Assembly: GCA_947630555.1 (NCBI GenBank)
Contig: CANRIA010000005.1
Span: 1 to 64,000 of the forward strand
Reading direction: 5' to 3'
DNA: 64,000 nt
Origin: an uncultured Clostridia bacterium
GTDB lineage: Bacteria > Bacillota > Clostridia > Oscillospirales > Ruminococcaceae
Made by a program: the position numbers and the translations under genes. How positions within the stretch are numbered: the stretch's first letter is position 1; each line of letters begins with the position of its first letter. The notes under the pieces were generated by a model. It was given only the letters and a program-made list of their open reading frames with translations, had not been told where the DNA came from and did not search any database. This document shows, one piece after another, positions 31,997 through 41,769 of this stretch.

Positions 31997-34900
31997 TTAC
32001 TTGTTGTCGTCGCCGTAGAGTTTGCTGTAACGAACGAGATAATCATATCTGTCGGCAGCGTTCTTAATGGCAGCGCCAAACAGCTTCTCTGCTCTTTCGG
32101 GATTCTGACGAGCGAGAGCGTTGTAACGAACTTCGCCCATGATGAAGTCCTTATAGTCGGCAGTAGGAGCCTTGGAATCGAGCGTGAACGGATTCTTGCC
32201 CTCAGCTTTCAGGCGCGGATCGAATCTGTACAGATGCCAGTAACCTGCCTGAACAGCCTTCTTCTCCTCGGTCTGAGCGATGCTCATGCCGCCTTTGATA
32301 CCGTGGTTGATACAAGGAGCGTAAGCAATTATCAGCGAAGGTCCGTTGTAGCTTTCAGCCTCTTCAATAGCCTTGATGCACTGGTTGTAATCTGCACCCA
32401 TTGCAATGTGAGCAACATATACATAACCATAGCTCATAGCCATACCTGCAAGATCCTTCTTCTTAACTTCCTTACCTGCGGCAGCAAACTGTGCTATAGC
32501 GCCTGTAGGAGTCGACTTGGAGGACTGTCCGCCGGTGTTGGAGTAAACTTCGGTATCGAATACGAAGATGTTTACGTCTTCGTTCTGAGCAAGAACGTGG
32601 TCAAGACCCGAATAGCCTATATCGTATGCCCAGCCGTCGCCGCCGAAGATCCACATTGACTTCTTTCTGAGGAAGTCAGCATCTTTGAGTATCTCCTCGC
32701 TTGCCTTGGTCTTGTTCTTCTTCAAAGCAGCGATGAGCTTATCGGTAGCAGGTGAGTTAGCCTTGCCGTCGTTTACTGTAGAGAGGTAGCCCTCGATAGC
32801 TTCTTTGAGGTCAGCTTTCTTGGTGGTTTTCTCCAGTTCGAGTATCTTAGCTATAGCCCTCTGTCTGATAGTGTTCTGAGCGAGGAACATACCGTAGCCG
32901 TACTCAGCGTTATCTTCAAACAGCGAGTTTGCCCATGCAGGGCCCTTGCCTGCCTTGTTGGTGGTGTAAGGAGTTGACGGTGCAGAACCGCCCCAGATGG
33001 ACGAGCAGCCTGTTGCGTTTGCGATATACATTCTGTCGCCGAACAGCTGAGTTACCAGCTTAGCATACGGTGTTTCGCCGCAGCCTGCGCAAGCGCCCGA
33101 GAATTCGAGCAGCGGCTGTTTGAACTGCGAACCCTTTACTGTGGTAGCCTTGAACTTCTCGAATACTTCCGGCTTTTCGGGGAGAGTAAGACCGTAGTTG
33201 AATACTTCCTGCTCAGCAAGCTGAGTTTCAAGCGGCATCATATTCAGAGCCTTGTTGCCCTTCTTGCCCGGGCATACGTTTACGCAGGAACCGCAGCCTG
33301 TGCAGTCGAGAGCGGACATAGTTACCATGAAGTTATATCCCGGCATACCTGTCATGGGAACTGCCTTTTTCTTTGCAAGCTCGGGAGCTTTCTTCAGCTC
33401 TGCATCTGTCAGAACAACAGGTCTTATAACAGCGTGAGGACATACATAAGAGCAGAAGTTACACTGTATGCAGTTTTCGCTGTTCCAAGCGGGAACGTCA
33501 ACAGCTATGCCTCTCTTCTCAAATGCGGCAGAGCCCTGAGGGAATGTGCCGTCTGCCATATCTGCAAATGTAGATACGGGCAGCTTGTCGCCCTCCTGAG
33601 CGTTGCACGGAATGAGTATGTTGTTTACGAAGCTCTCAAGAGTCTTGTTGCTGTTCTTAACGGCAGGCATACCCATTTCGGTATCCTTAGCCTTCTTCCA
33701 TGCAGCAGGAACTTTAACTTCGTGTATCTGCTGATAGCCTGCATCGATAGCATCGTGGTTCATCTTAACGATAGCTTCGCCCTTCTTTGAATAAGAAGCG
33801 GTTGCGGCATCTTTCATATACTTAACGGCTTCATCTATAGGAATGATGTTTGCAAGCTTGAAGAATGCTGACTGCAACACGGTGTTTATCCTGTTGCCCA
33901 GACCTATCTCCTTGCCTATCTTAACGCCGTTTATGGTATAGAACTTGATGTTGTTCTGAGCGATATATCTCTTTACCTGACCGGGGAGGTGCTTATCGAG
34001 CTCCTTGTCGTCCCACTGGCAGTTAAGGAGGAACGTACCGCCCGGCTTAACGTCGTTTACCATATTATACTTGGTGATGTAGCTTTCGTTGTGGCAAGCT
34101 ACAAAGTCAGCCATATTTATAAGGTATGTTGACTTGATAGGTGTTTTACCGAATCTCAGGTGAGAAATGGTAACGCCGCCTGACTTCTTTGAGTCATATG
34201 CAAAGTAAGCCTGAGCATACAGATCGGTGTGGTCGCCTATTATCTTTATAGAGTTCTTGTTTGCGCCAACGGTGCCGTCCGCGCCGAGACCCCAGAACTT
34301 GCAGGCTGTAGTGCCCTTAGGTGCGCTGTCCAGCTTGCCCTCTGTCGGCAGAGAGAGGTTAGTAACGTCGTCTTCGATGCCGATAGTGAATCTGGGCTTG
34401 TATGTCTCTTTCCATGAAGCGTTCCAGAATACAGCCTTGATCTGGTCGGGAGTGGTATCCTTGGAGCCCAGACCGTATCTGCCGGAAGCTATAGTGATGT
34501 TGTTAAACTTAGTGCCCTTAAGAGCCGCAACAACGTCAAGGTAGAGCGGTTCGCCGAGAGAGCCGGGTTCTTTTGTTCTGTCAAGAACAGATACCTGCTC
34601 AACGGTGTCGGGCAGAGCCTCAACGAGCTTGTCTGCGCAGAAAGGTCTGTACAGTCTTACCTTTACGAGACCGAGCTTAGTGCCCTCGGTAGCGTTGAGG
34701 TAGTCGATAGTTTCTTCAATGGTATCGCATACCGAGCCCATAGCAACGATAACGTGTGTAGCATCGGGTGCGCCGTAGTAGTTGAACAGCTTATAATTTG
34801 TGCCGACCTTTTCGTTGACCTTGTTCATATACTCTTCAACGATGCCGGGTATCTCGTTATAATACTTATTGCAAGCCTCACGAGCCTGGAAGAAGATATC

Positions 34901-35566
34901 GGGGTTCTGGGCAGTACCGCGGAGAACGGGGTGTTCGGGGTTAAGAGCTCTTGCTCTGAACTCATCGATAGCGTTCATATCGACCATATCGGCAACGTCA
35001 GCCTTATCCCATACTTCTATCTTCTGAATTTCGTGAGATGTTCTGAAACCGTCAAAGAAGTGCAGGAAAGGAACTCTGCCCTTGATAGCTGAAAGGTGTG
35101 CTATAGTACCCAGATCCATGACTTCCTGGGGGTCGGTGGAGCAGAGCATAGCGAAACCTGTCTGACGGCACGCATAGATGTCAGAGTGATCTCCGAAGAT
35201 GTTAAGAGCGTGTGATGCAACGCATCTTGCCGAAACGTGGATAACGCAGGGGAGCAGCTCACCGGCGATCTTATACATATTCGGGATCATCAGAAGGAGA
35301 CCCTGAGATGCGGTGTAGGTCGTAGTCAGCGCGCCTGCTGCGAGTGAACCGTGCACAGTACCCGAAGCGCCAGCTTCAGACTGCATTTCGGCAACCTTAA
35401 CGGGCGTACCGAAAATATTTGTCTGACCCTTGGCAGACCACTGGTCTGTTACTTCAGCCATGACCGAAGACGGTGTGATCGGATAGATAGCAGCGACTTC
35501 TGTAAACGGGTATGATGCCCATGCAGCAGCGTTGTTACCATCCATGGTTTTCATTTTTCTTGCCAT
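31997..35566 (-). CDS. nifJ: Pyruvate:ferredoxin (flavodoxin) oxidoreductase
   Basis: 1189 aa, the full single-chain PFOR. The N-terminal domain has AAIYPITPSSVMAE. The central insert holds two ferredoxin-type cluster motifs (CIQCNFCSYVCPHA and CTGCGSCVNVCPG). The C-terminal TPP domain has CAGCGETPYAKL for the third cluster and GDGWAYDIGYSGLDHVL and VYSNTGGQSSKSTP. It converts pyruvate and CoA to acetyl-CoA, CO2 and reduced ferredoxin, the central step of clostridial fermentation. It is monocistronic with its own promoter and terminator and has a perfect GAGGAGG ribosome site. Confidence 0.98.
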   Translation of the reverse strand: MARKMKTMDGNNAAAWASYPFTEVAAIYPITPSSVMAEVTDQWSAKGQTNIFGTPVKVAEMQSEAGASGTVHGSLAAGALTTTYTASQGLLLMIPNMYKIAGELLPCVIHVSARCVASHALNIFGDHSDIYACRQTGFAMLCSTDPQEVMDLGTIAHLSAIKGRVPFLHFFDGFRTSHEIQKIEVWDKADVADMVDMNAIDEFRARALNPEHPVLRGTAQNPDIFFQAREACNKYYNEIPGIVEEYMNKVNEKVGTNYKLFNYYGAPDATHVIVAMGSVCDTIEETIDYLNATEGTKLGLVKVRLYRPFCADKLVEALPDTVEQVSVLDRTKEPGSLGEPLYLDVVAALKGTKFNNITIASGRYGLGSKDTTPDQIKAVFWNASWKETYKPRFTIGIEDDVTNLSLPTEGKLDSAPKGTTACKFWGLGADGTVGANKNSIKIIGDHTDLYAQAYFAYDSKKSGGVTISHLRFGKTPIKSTYLINMADFVACHNESYITKYNMVNDVKPGGTFLLNCQWDDKELDKHLPGQVKRYIAQNNIKFYTINGVKIGKEIGLGNRINTVLQSAFFKLANIIPIDEAVKYMKDAATASYSKKGEAIVKMNHDAIDAGYQQIHEVKVPAAWKKAKDTEMGMPAVKNSNKTLESFVNNILIPCNAQEGDKLPVSTFADMADGTFPQGSAAFEKRGIAVDVPAWNSENCIQCNFCSYVCPHAVIRPVVLTDAELKKAPELAKKKAVPMTGMPGYNFMVTMSALDCTGCGSCVNVCPGKKGNKALNMMPLETQLAEQEVFNYGLTLPEKPEVFEKFKATTVKGSQFKQPLLEFSGACAGCGETPYAKLVTQLFGDRMYIANATGCSSIWGGSAPSTPYTTNKAGKGPAWANSLFEDNAEYGYGMFLAQNTIRQRAIAKILELEKTTKKADLKEAIEGYLSTVNDGKANSPATDKLIAALKKNKTKASEEILKDADFLRKKSMWIFGGDGWAYDIGYSGLDHVLAQNEDVNIFVFDTEVYSNTGGQSSKSTPTGAIAQFAAAGKEVKKKDLAGMAMSYGYVYVAHIAMGADYNQCIKAIEEAESYNGPSLIIAYAPCINHGIKGGMSIAQTEEKKAVQAGYWHLYRFDPRLKAEGKNPFTLDSKAPTADYKDFIMGEVRYNALARQNPERAEKLFGAAIKNAADRYDYLVRYSKLYGDDNK

Positions 35567-35675
35567 TGGTAAAAAACCTCCTCAAGTATTTTGAAGTCAG
35601 ATATAGGCAAAAAGCTTTGCCGTTTTATCGCCCGAACAAAACAGCTTTTGTCGGACGTTATCCTTCCAACTATAT

Positions 35676-35704
35676 ATTGTATCACATTTTTAAGCGTTTG
35701 TAAA
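35676..35704 (-). promoter_or_regulatory. PFOR promoter
   Basis: Minus-strand TTTACA (35699-35704) and TACAAT (35676-35681), 17-bp spacing. The ~100-nt leader contains small hairpins (GGCAAAGCTTTTTGCC) but no recognised riboswitch. Confidence 0.7.
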
Positions 35705-35823
35705 TAGCATATTCGGTGAATTTCTTATTGTTTTTTTAAAAAATATACTATTTTATATAAAAGAGTTCCTGAGATAAGTAGTTATTTGCGCTCCGGCGCG
35801 CTGCGTAAGCAGCAACAAAAAAC

Positions 35824-35858
35824 AACCCCCTATGCTCTAATAGCACAAGGGGTATCGT
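35824..35858 (-). terminator. Terminator of the SDR gene
   Basis: Minus-strand ACCCCTTGTGCT and AGAGCATAGGGGGT with a TGTTTTTT tail. Confidence 0.8.
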
Positions 35859-35861
35859 GTT

Positions 35862-36794
35862 TTACTTTGTATTTTTCAGATTCCAGCGGAATGTTGCAAG
35901 CCTTTGCGCTTTGGTGTTGTCTATATGCCAGTTTGCCAAAGCCATTGATATATCAAAATATCTGTAGTCCGTCTTCGCTCTCTGCTTGCTTAGCGGCACA
36001 AGGCTCACAGACGGCTGTTTTTGTATTACCGCGCCTATTCTGTGGTGCTCTCTCTCATAATCAAGTATCTCTTTCGCGGTTATCATTCTTGAATCAGCAA
36101 CGTTGAAAATACCCTCGTATCTTACTGTAGGCACGCTGACTATTGCGTTTATAAAATCAACAAGGTTGAATACACAGCAGAATGAAAAACTGTTCTCGCC
36201 CTCTCTGATTATGTACGCAACGTCCTCTTTCGGGTCGTACACTCTGTCATGCAGGTTTTGGGTATATTCAGCGGTATAAAGCGGCGCTACCCTTGCTATT
36301 ACAGGCACAACGTTGGTTTTCTTTACAGCCTTTGTCAGAAACTTTTCGCTCGTAAGCTTCATGTCTGCATAATAGCTGCTGCCCTTTTCGGGAGTATCTT
36401 CTCTGATAGGCTCTCTGCCCTTCTGCATACCGTAAACGTCAGTAGTGCTAAGCAGCACTATGTTGGTAACGTTTGCATCTACAGCCGCATCATAAATAAA
36501 TTTATCACACGCCTTGCTGGACTTCATAACGTCATCGGTTATAAGAGAGTCAATGTCGTTGTCAACAGAGCAAGCAAGATGCACCAAGGTATCTATCCTG
36601 TTGCCCTTTATAATGCCCTCTATCGTTCCCTTGTCTGTAATGTCGCACTGTGTGAACGAATAGTCGGGGTTAGTGCCGATAAACTCATTGGGCTTGCTGT
36701 CAACTGCAAATACCTTATGCTTTTTCTGAAGCAGTGATGATGTAAGGTACATACCTACCATTCCGCTTGCGCCCGTTATAAAAACTGATGCCAT
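35862..36794 (-). CDS. Extended SDR NAD-dependent epimerase/dehydratase
   Basis: 310 aa from the ATG at 36794 with GAGGTG 6 nt upstream; a GTG three codons earlier overlaps that site. The Rossmann motif TGASGMVG lies at residues 6-13, and the catalytic YxxxK is in SSYYADMKLTSE near residue 145, preceded by VLLSTTDVYG. It resembles nucleotide-sugar epimerases/dehydratases of the GalE family, but the substrate cannot be told. Monocistronic. Confidence 0.82.
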   Translation of the reverse strand: MASVFITGASGMVGMYLTSSLLQKKHKVFAVDSKPNEFIGTNPDYSFTQCDITDKGTIEGIIKGNRIDTLVHLACSVDNDIDSLITDDVMKSSKACDKFIYDAAVDANVTNIVLLSTTDVYGMQKGREPIREDTPEKGSSYYADMKLTSEKFLTKAVKKTNVVPVIARVAPLYTAEYTQNLHDRVYDPKEDVAYIIREGENSFSFCCVFNLVDFINAIVSVPTVRYEGIFNVADSRMITAKEILDYEREHHRIGAVIQKQPSVSLVPLSKQRAKTDYRYFDISMALANWHIDNTKAQRLATFRWNLKNTK

Positions 36795-37109
36795 TTTATT
36801 CACCTCAAATTTTCGGTAGTCAATAATTACATTAAAATTTATGTAAAAGGCAAAAACATTATCCGCCTACCTTATATTATAACACAATATCTTGAAAATG
36901 CAAATCTTTTTTTGTATTTTTCATTTATTTTGATTTATTTTATAATTTTGCTTGCAAGTTTTTGTGAAATGTGATAAAATTGCATAAGAGGGTTTAACGC
37001 CTCAAAGCGTATTTTTAATAAATTGTAAATATTTGCCTGACAAATAATGACAAACACTTTGGCGTTTATCAATATTTTCAAGGGTATGATACCGCGAGGA
37101 GAGATAAAT

Positions 37110-38465
37110 TTGCAACTGACAGGTCTGTTCTTTTTGTTCATGTTTCTGCCGCTTGCTATACTGTTCTCATATTTTGACCGCAGTGTAGAATATAAAAATT
37201 TTATTCTTATAGTATTTTCTGCGCTTTTCTTTGTTTGGGGAAAGGGCATAGGCATTGCTGTGTGCGCTGTGCTTTTGTCTTCGGTGCTTGACTGGCTGCT
37301 TGGGCTTTTGTGCGGCAGCAAAAAACACACCGCTTTGCGCGCTTTAGGTCTTGCGGCGGCAATTTTGGGCAATGCTGCTTTAGTTATATGGGCAGCATGG
37401 GATATGCAGCTTGTCGGCGTGCGCAGGCTGGCGCTTGTTTTATACGGGCTGAGGGCTGTTTCATACGCGTTTGACTGTTTTACAAGAAAGACGGCGGCAG
37501 AGAAAAATCTGCTGAATGTTATGACATATCTTATATCTTTCCCGATGATGACAGCCGCGCCGCTTGTGAGGTACTCGGACATTTGCGCTGACATACGCCG
37601 CAGGAATGTTGACGGCGGAGACATATCGCAGGGGCTTGACAGCATGGTGATAGGTCTTGCAAAATTTGCTGTAGCCTCGCCCGTGCTGCTGGCTGTTACG
37701 TCGGCAGGGCTTGACAGGAGCGAGATAACGCTTTCGGGAAGCATAATAGGCATGGCGGCTTATATTCTGCGCTTTTGCATATACTGGTCTGCGCTGGCTG
37801 ATATTTCGGTAGGCTGCGGCAGGCTGTTCGGTTTTGTATACCCGAAAGGCTATTCATTTGTTGATATGAGCAAAGGTGTTACAGGGCTTGTTAAGAACTT
37901 AAACGGCACTTTAAACGGCTTTGCATATGATGTCACCGCGCGCCCGATACTAAAAAAGAGCCGCATTGCAGCAGGGTTTGCGTGCATAATTTGCGGTGCG
38001 CTTTCGGCGGCGTGGTTTGGGCAGAGCATATTCTTTTTAGCGGCAGGTGCGGCGGCAGGGCTTATATTTGCTGCCGAGAGGCTGCTTTCCAAAAAGTTCA
38101 ATGGCAACAAGGCGATTACATGGTGCTATACTGCAATAGTGCTTATAGTAATAGTCGGCATAACGCGGTTTGACAGCGTTTCTGCCCTTGCGGACTGGGG
38201 CAAAGGTCTTATAGGCATGGGCGAGCCGTATATTTTAAGTGCTGCGCTCAAAGAAGTTATAAAGAAATATTTCTTTGTACTGTTAACGCTGGCACTGATA
38301 TATTTTCCGCCTGTAAGATACCTTTGCAAACGCGTTATACAGCAGTTTTCGCAAAAGTCGGTGCGCTGGTACGGCGCGTTTATGATACTGAAAACACTTG
38401 CGCTGTGTGTATTGCTTCTGCTTAGTGCGGCATCACTGGCAGGCGCGGCACCGTGGTCTGTATAA
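37110..38465 (+). CDS. Degenerate MBOAT (AlgI/DltB-like) membrane protein
   Basis: About 451 aa if translated from the TTG at 37110, 8 nt after GAGGAG; an ATG at 37047 is in frame but has no ribosome site. About ten to twelve membrane helices. The N-terminus (FLFMFLPLAILFSYFDR, KNFILIVFSALFFVWG) and middle (TAAPLVRYSDI, SVGCGRLFGF) follow AlgI-type O-acyltransferases closely. Both conserved histidine sites are lost: the usual WHISL is LNGTL and the usual LWHG is AWFG. It is unlikely to be an acyltransferase as it stands. The next gene encodes what looks like an equally reduced partner. Confidence 0.72.
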   Translation: MQLTGLFFLFMFLPLAILFSYFDRSVEYKNFILIVFSALFFVWGKGIGIAVCAVLLSSVLDWLLGLLCGSKKHTALRALGLAAAILGNAALVIWAAWDMQLVGVRRLALVLYGLRAVSYAFDCFTRKTAAEKNLLNVMTYLISFPMMTAAPLVRYSDICADIRRRNVDGGDISQGLDSMVIGLAKFAVASPVLLAVTSAGLDRSEITLSGSIIGMAAYILRFCIYWSALADISVGCGRLFGFVYPKGYSFVDMSKGVTGLVKNLNGTLNGFAYDVTARPILKKSRIAAGFACIICGALSAAWFGQSIFFLAAGAAAGLIFAAERLLSKKFNGNKAITWCYTAIVLIVIVGITRFDSVSALADWGKGLIGMGEPYILSAALKEVIKKYFFVLLTLALIYFPPVRYLCKRVIQQFSQKSVRWYGAFMILKTLALCVLLLLSAASLAGAAPWSV

Positions 38466-38478
38466 GGAGGGGAGCGGC

Positions 38479-39540
38479 ATGGATAATATCAACAACGATC
38501 TTGACATAAAACTCGATGCTATCAAAGCCTTCGGCAGTGCGGAAAGTACAGAAAATACCGAAAATACCGAGAGTACAGAAAATACAGAAACTACCGAAAG
38601 TATAGAAGATACAGAAACTACAGAAAATACAGAGACTGCCGAAAGTACAGAAGATACAGAAACTACCGAAAATATTGAAGATGCCACAGCCGCCGAAGAT
38701 GACGGTGCAGAGCATTTTGAAAACGCAGAAGTGCCCGGCGGCGGCGCGCTGATGATACCCGAAGAAGACCACAGGGCAGACGAAGTGCTAAGCGGCATGG
38801 CGATTGACACGGTGCGCGGTCACTACACGTTTTTTAACCTTGCGGTGCTTATTACTACAGTTTTTGCAATAGCCCTGACACTGCTTTTAATGCGCGAGAC
38901 CGACAGGTACGGAGAGGACAACGTTAAGCTTTCGTTTGAGACTTTTTTAGACGGCTCTTACACGCAGGCTATGAGCAACCGCTATCTGAGCCGTTTGAAT
39001 ATTGACACGCTGGCAGAAAAGATAGAAAATATTTCGGGGCATTTATACGGCTTTGGCGGTATGGTTAAGGCGCTGCCCGATGATGAAATATCGCCCGACG
39101 ATCAGCCAAATGCAGGATATGTTACGAATTTTCCCGAATACACAACGACTACGACGAGCATGACAGAGGCTTCGCAGGTGACTACCGAGTCAGTCTCGGC
39201 AGTTGTTGACCCTGCGCTTACGGGCACTGCGGTGACTATGAAGCCTTCTTCTATAACGGTAGAAACGAGTTTTACAGGCAGGGTATCTATATACACAACG
39301 CTGACGTCTGAATTTACGTCAACGGGCGCATACAGACCGACTGCCACCAAGCCGAAGACTACTCCGCCTGCGACCAAGCCGCCGAGCGTTTCGCAAAGCG
39401 AATCTCCCACCAGCAGTGAGACAACGCCCGAAGGCAGTGAAACAACGCCTGACACATCTTCGGAAACGAGCAGCGAAACAACGCCTTCCGAAGTTGACCC
39501 TTCTGTGACAACAACGCCGCTCGAAGCACCTGCGCCGTGA
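38479..39540 (+). CDS. Low-complexity single-pass membrane protein, DHHW-like remnant
   Basis: 353 aa from the ATG at 38479 (AAGGAGGGG upstream). An acidic Thr/Glu/Asn triplet repeat (about residues 24-72) is followed by one membrane helix (FFNLAVLITTVFAIALTLLL, near 120). A short extracellular segment (LSFETFLDGSYTQAMSNRYL) recalls the start of the DHHW/AlgX-like proteins that accompany MBOAT acyltransferases. The catalytic SGNH part is absent and a long Thr/Ser/Pro-rich tail takes its place. It probably sits on the cell surface with the degenerate MBOAT. The next gene overlaps its stop. Confidence 0.65.
   Translation: MDNINNDLDIKLDAIKAFGSAESTENTENTESTENTETTESIEDTETTENTETAESTEDTETTENIEDATAAEDDGAEHFENAEVPGGGALMIPEEDHRADEVLSGMAIDTVRGHYTFFNLAVLITTVFAIALTLLLMRETDRYGEDNVKLSFETFLDGSYTQAMSNRYLSRLNIDTLAEKIENISGHLYGFGGMVKALPDDEISPDDQPNAGYVTNFPEYTTTTTSMTEASQVTTESVSAVVDPALTGTAVTMKPSSITVETSFTGRVSIYTTLTSEFTSTGAYRPTATKPKTTPPATKPPSVSQSESPTSSETTPEGSETTPDTSSETSSETTPSEVDPSVTTTPLEAPAP
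38549..38693 (+). repeat. 9-bp coding repeat (Thr-Glu-Asn/Ser)
   Basis: Degenerate tandem ACAGAAAAT/ACAGAAACT/ACCGAAAGT units code for the T-E-N/T/S run in the N-terminus of the DHHW-like remnant. Such arrays change length easily. Confidence 0.8.
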
Positions 39541-40487
39541 GCAAAAAGTTAAGCCCGTTTGTGTACTCCGACGACAACAAGAGATACCACACATATAATT
39601 ATTATCTGCGCGGACGGTTTGGGAGAAAGGTGTCGAAAATATCGCTGAATTTAGGGCTTTCATGCCCTAACCGCGACGGCACAAAAGGCAGGGGCGGTTG
39701 CATATTCTGCTCAGGTGCGCGCAGCGGTGAATTTGGCGGCGACCCGTGCGAAAGCATTGAAAGCCAGTTTGAGAGCGTTAAAAATGTGCTGCGCGGCAAG
39801 TGGAGCGACAGCCTTTATATAGCGTATTTTCAGGCAGGCACTAACACTTACGCTGACTGTGGTTTTCTGAAAGAAAATTTTGAAAGGGCTCTTGCCCTGC
39901 CGAACGTTGTGGGGCTGAGCGTTGCAACGCGGTGTGACTGCATAGATGAGCAAAAGGCGGATATGCTTGCCTATCTTTCAAAAAGGACTTATCTTGTAGT
40001 GGAACTGGGTCTGCAAACGGTGCATGACGACACCGCTTTGGCTATAAACCGCTGCCATACTTTCGGCGATTTTATGAAAGGGTATGAACTGCTTGCAAGC
40101 CGCGGCATAAACGTTTGTGTGCATTTGATTGACGGTCTGCCGGGGGAAGACAGGACGATGATGCAGGAGAGCGCGAGGGTTGTGGCATCTCTTTCGCCGC
40201 ACGCTGTAAAGCTGCATTTGCTGCACGTGCTTAAAGGAACGAAGCTTGCGCAGATGTACGAAAGCGGCAGATACACACCGCTTGGCATGGAAGAATATGT
40301 AAGCATTGTGTGCGACCAGATGGAGCTGTTGCCGCCCGAAACGGTGATAGAGCGAATAACGGGCGACGGCGCGAAAAGCGAGCTGCTTGCCCCGATGTGG
40401 AGCACAAACAAATTTGCGGTGATGAACGCGATAGACAAGGAAATGGCGCGGCGCGACAGCTTTCAGGGGAAGAAATATAAAGTATAA
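39537..40487 (+). CDS. Radical SAM protein of the YhcC/TIGR01212 family
   Basis: 316 aa from a GTG that overlaps the upstream stop codon. The cluster region LGLSCPNRDGTKGRGGCIFC near residues 38-57 carries the family's CPNRDG...GGCxFC signature. GVGLSVATR-like and VVELGLQTVHDDT strands follow in the SAM barrel. Conserved in most anaerobes; the reaction is not established, with RNA or cofactor modification proposed. Coupled to the degenerate MBOAT pair by overlap only. Confidence 0.85.
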   Translation: MSKKLSPFVYSDDNKRYHTYNYYLRGRFGRKVSKISLNLGLSCPNRDGTKGRGGCIFCSGARSGEFGGDPCESIESQFESVKNVLRGKWSDSLYIAYFQAGTNTYADCGFLKENFERALALPNVVGLSVATRCDCIDEQKADMLAYLSKRTYLVVELGLQTVHDDTALAINRCHTFGDFMKGYELLASRGINVCVHLIDGLPGEDRTMMQESARVVASLSPHAVKLHLLHVLKGTKLAQMYESGRYTPLGMEEYVSIVCDQMELLPPETVIERITGDGAKSELLAPMWSTNKFAVMNAIDKEMARRDSFQGKKYKV

Positions 40488-40840
40488 GTTTTTGTTATTG
40501 TGATGATTTGCGCTTACGCGGAATTAGTGAATAGTGAATAATGAATAGTGAATAGTGAATAGTTAAGGTGCGGCTTACGCCGCGTATTTTAAATTCTTGA
40601 CAGGGTTTACAGCTTGTGAGGTTAAACACACTCGCTGAAAAATTACAATTCAGATATGCACAAAGTTTTAGAGAATGGGAAGAAGCCTCGAAGAGGGTTC
40701 TTCGGCACTTGACCGACAGCTTGCTGGAGGTCAATGTGTGAGCTCCGCAGGTTGCGCGTAAGCGCGAATATTAAAATAACGCGCAAACGCCGTCTTCCAC
40801 ACATCTTGCTTCTTGCTTCTGAATCTCTTGCCTCTAATAG
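40488..40840. repeat. Intergenic heptad and hairpin repeats
   Basis: No gene is seen. TAGTGAA heptads (40526-40568), a GTGCGGCTTACGCCGCG hairpin (40569-40585), a GAAGAAGCCTCGAAGAGGGT element (~40679-40700), the GCGTAAGCGCG element (40755) and TTGCTTC/TTGCCTC heptads (40805-40838). Confidence 0.7.
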
Positions 40841-40875
40841 AAAAAAGCTTTCTTATTACAAGAAAGCCTTTTTGT
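40841..40875 (-). terminator. Terminator of the rubredoxin gene
   Basis: Minus-strand GCTTTCTT (40860-40867) pairs with AAGAAAGC (40847-40854), followed by TTTTTTCT. Confidence 0.8.
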
Positions 40876-40886
40876 TATGCATTGTT

Positions 40887-41042
40887 TTACGCTTCTTCAA
40901 AAGCATCTTTGCCCAGTCCGCAGGTGGGGCATGTCCAGTCGTCGGGTACGTCCTCCCACTTGGTGCCGGGGGCTATGCCGTTGTCGGGATCGCCCAGCGC
41001 TTCGTCATATACATAGCCGCAGGGGCAAGCATATTTCTTCAT
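40887..41042 (-). CDS. Rubredoxin with C-x-C first cysteine pair
   Basis: 51 aa, [18 protein letters not shown] at the start and [18 protein letters not shown] at the end. The ATG at 41042 has AAAGGAG 7-8 nt upstream; the ATG two codons earlier touches the ribosome site. It is a normal-length rubredoxin electron carrier except that the first ligand pair is C-P-C-G rather than C-x-x-C-G, one residue short. The second pair CPTCG is standard. It lies 27 bp downstream of the reverse rubrerythrin gene and is probably its electron donor. Confidence 0.88.
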   Translation of the reverse strand: MKKYACPCGYVYDEALGDPDNGIAPGTKWEDVPDDWTCPTCGLGKDAFEEA

Positions 41043-41069
41043 ATCCATACTCCTTTCATTGTGTATGTA

Positions 41070-41657
41070 TTACTTGAAGTATCTCTCCAGCAGTCCTTTC
41101 AGAGCCTTGCCGTGACGAGCCTCATCTCTTGCCATTTCGTGAACGGTATCATGTATAGCATCAAGGTTGTTCTTCTTAGCGCACTTTGCAAGGTCGGTCT
41201 TGCCCTGTGTTGCGCCGAACTCGCAGTCAACTCTCCATGCAAGGTTGTCCTTGGTGGAAGCTTTCATATTCGGTTCAAGCTCTTCGCCGAGCATTTCAGC
41301 AAACTTTGCTGCGTGCTCCGCTTCTTCATAAGCGGCTTTTTCCCAGTAAAGACCTACTTCGGGGTAGCCCTCGCGGTGAGCAATTCTAGCCATGCAAAGA
41401 TACATGCCGACCTCGCTGCACTCGCCGTTGAAGTTAGCCTTCAGCTGCTCGAGTATATAAGCCTTGTCTTCGTCGCTAACGTCGGGGTTGTTCTTTACGG
41501 TCTTGGCGTAGATGCCGTACTCATGCTCGGCAGCAAGAGTTAACTCGCCCTCTACCTTCTTAAACATTGATGAAGCGGCATGGCATACGGGGCACTCAGC
41601 AGGAGCCGCATCGCCCTCATATATGTATCCGCAAACAGTACATACAAATTTTGACAT
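41070..41657 (-). CDS. Reverse rubrerythrin (rubredoxin-first diiron peroxidase)
   Basis: 195 aa from the ATG at 41657 (GAGGTAATTTAT upstream). The rubredoxin domain is N-terminal ([20 protein letters not shown]) and the ferritin-like diiron domain follows ([46 protein letters not shown]). This is the reverse of classical rubrerythrin and typical of clostridial revRbr, which reduces peroxide and oxygen with NADH-derived electrons. It shares an operon with the rubredoxin. Confidence 0.93.
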   Translation of the reverse strand: MSKFVCTVCGYIYEGDAAPAECPVCHAASSMFKKVEGELTLAAEHEYGIYAKTVKNNPDVSDEDKAYILEQLKANFNGECSEVGMYLCMARIAHREGYPEVGLYWEKAAYEEAEHAAKFAEMLGEELEPNMKASTKDNLAWRVDCEFGATQGKTDLAKCAKKNNLDAIHDTVHEMARDEARHGKALKGLLERYFK

Positions 41658-41708
41658 ATAAATTACCTCCGTCATACAAAATTCTGCGGCAGTTTAAGCC
41701 ACAATTAA

Positions 41709-41738
41709 AGTATACCACACAAAAGGGGCGTTTGTCAA
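41709..41738 (-). promoter_or_regulatory. Reverse rubrerythrin/rubredoxin promoter
   Basis: Minus-strand TTGACA (41733-41738) and TATACT (41709-41714), 18-bp spacing. Confidence 0.78.
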
Positions 41739-41769
41739 TCGCTTAAATATGTAAAATGAATGAAATTTA

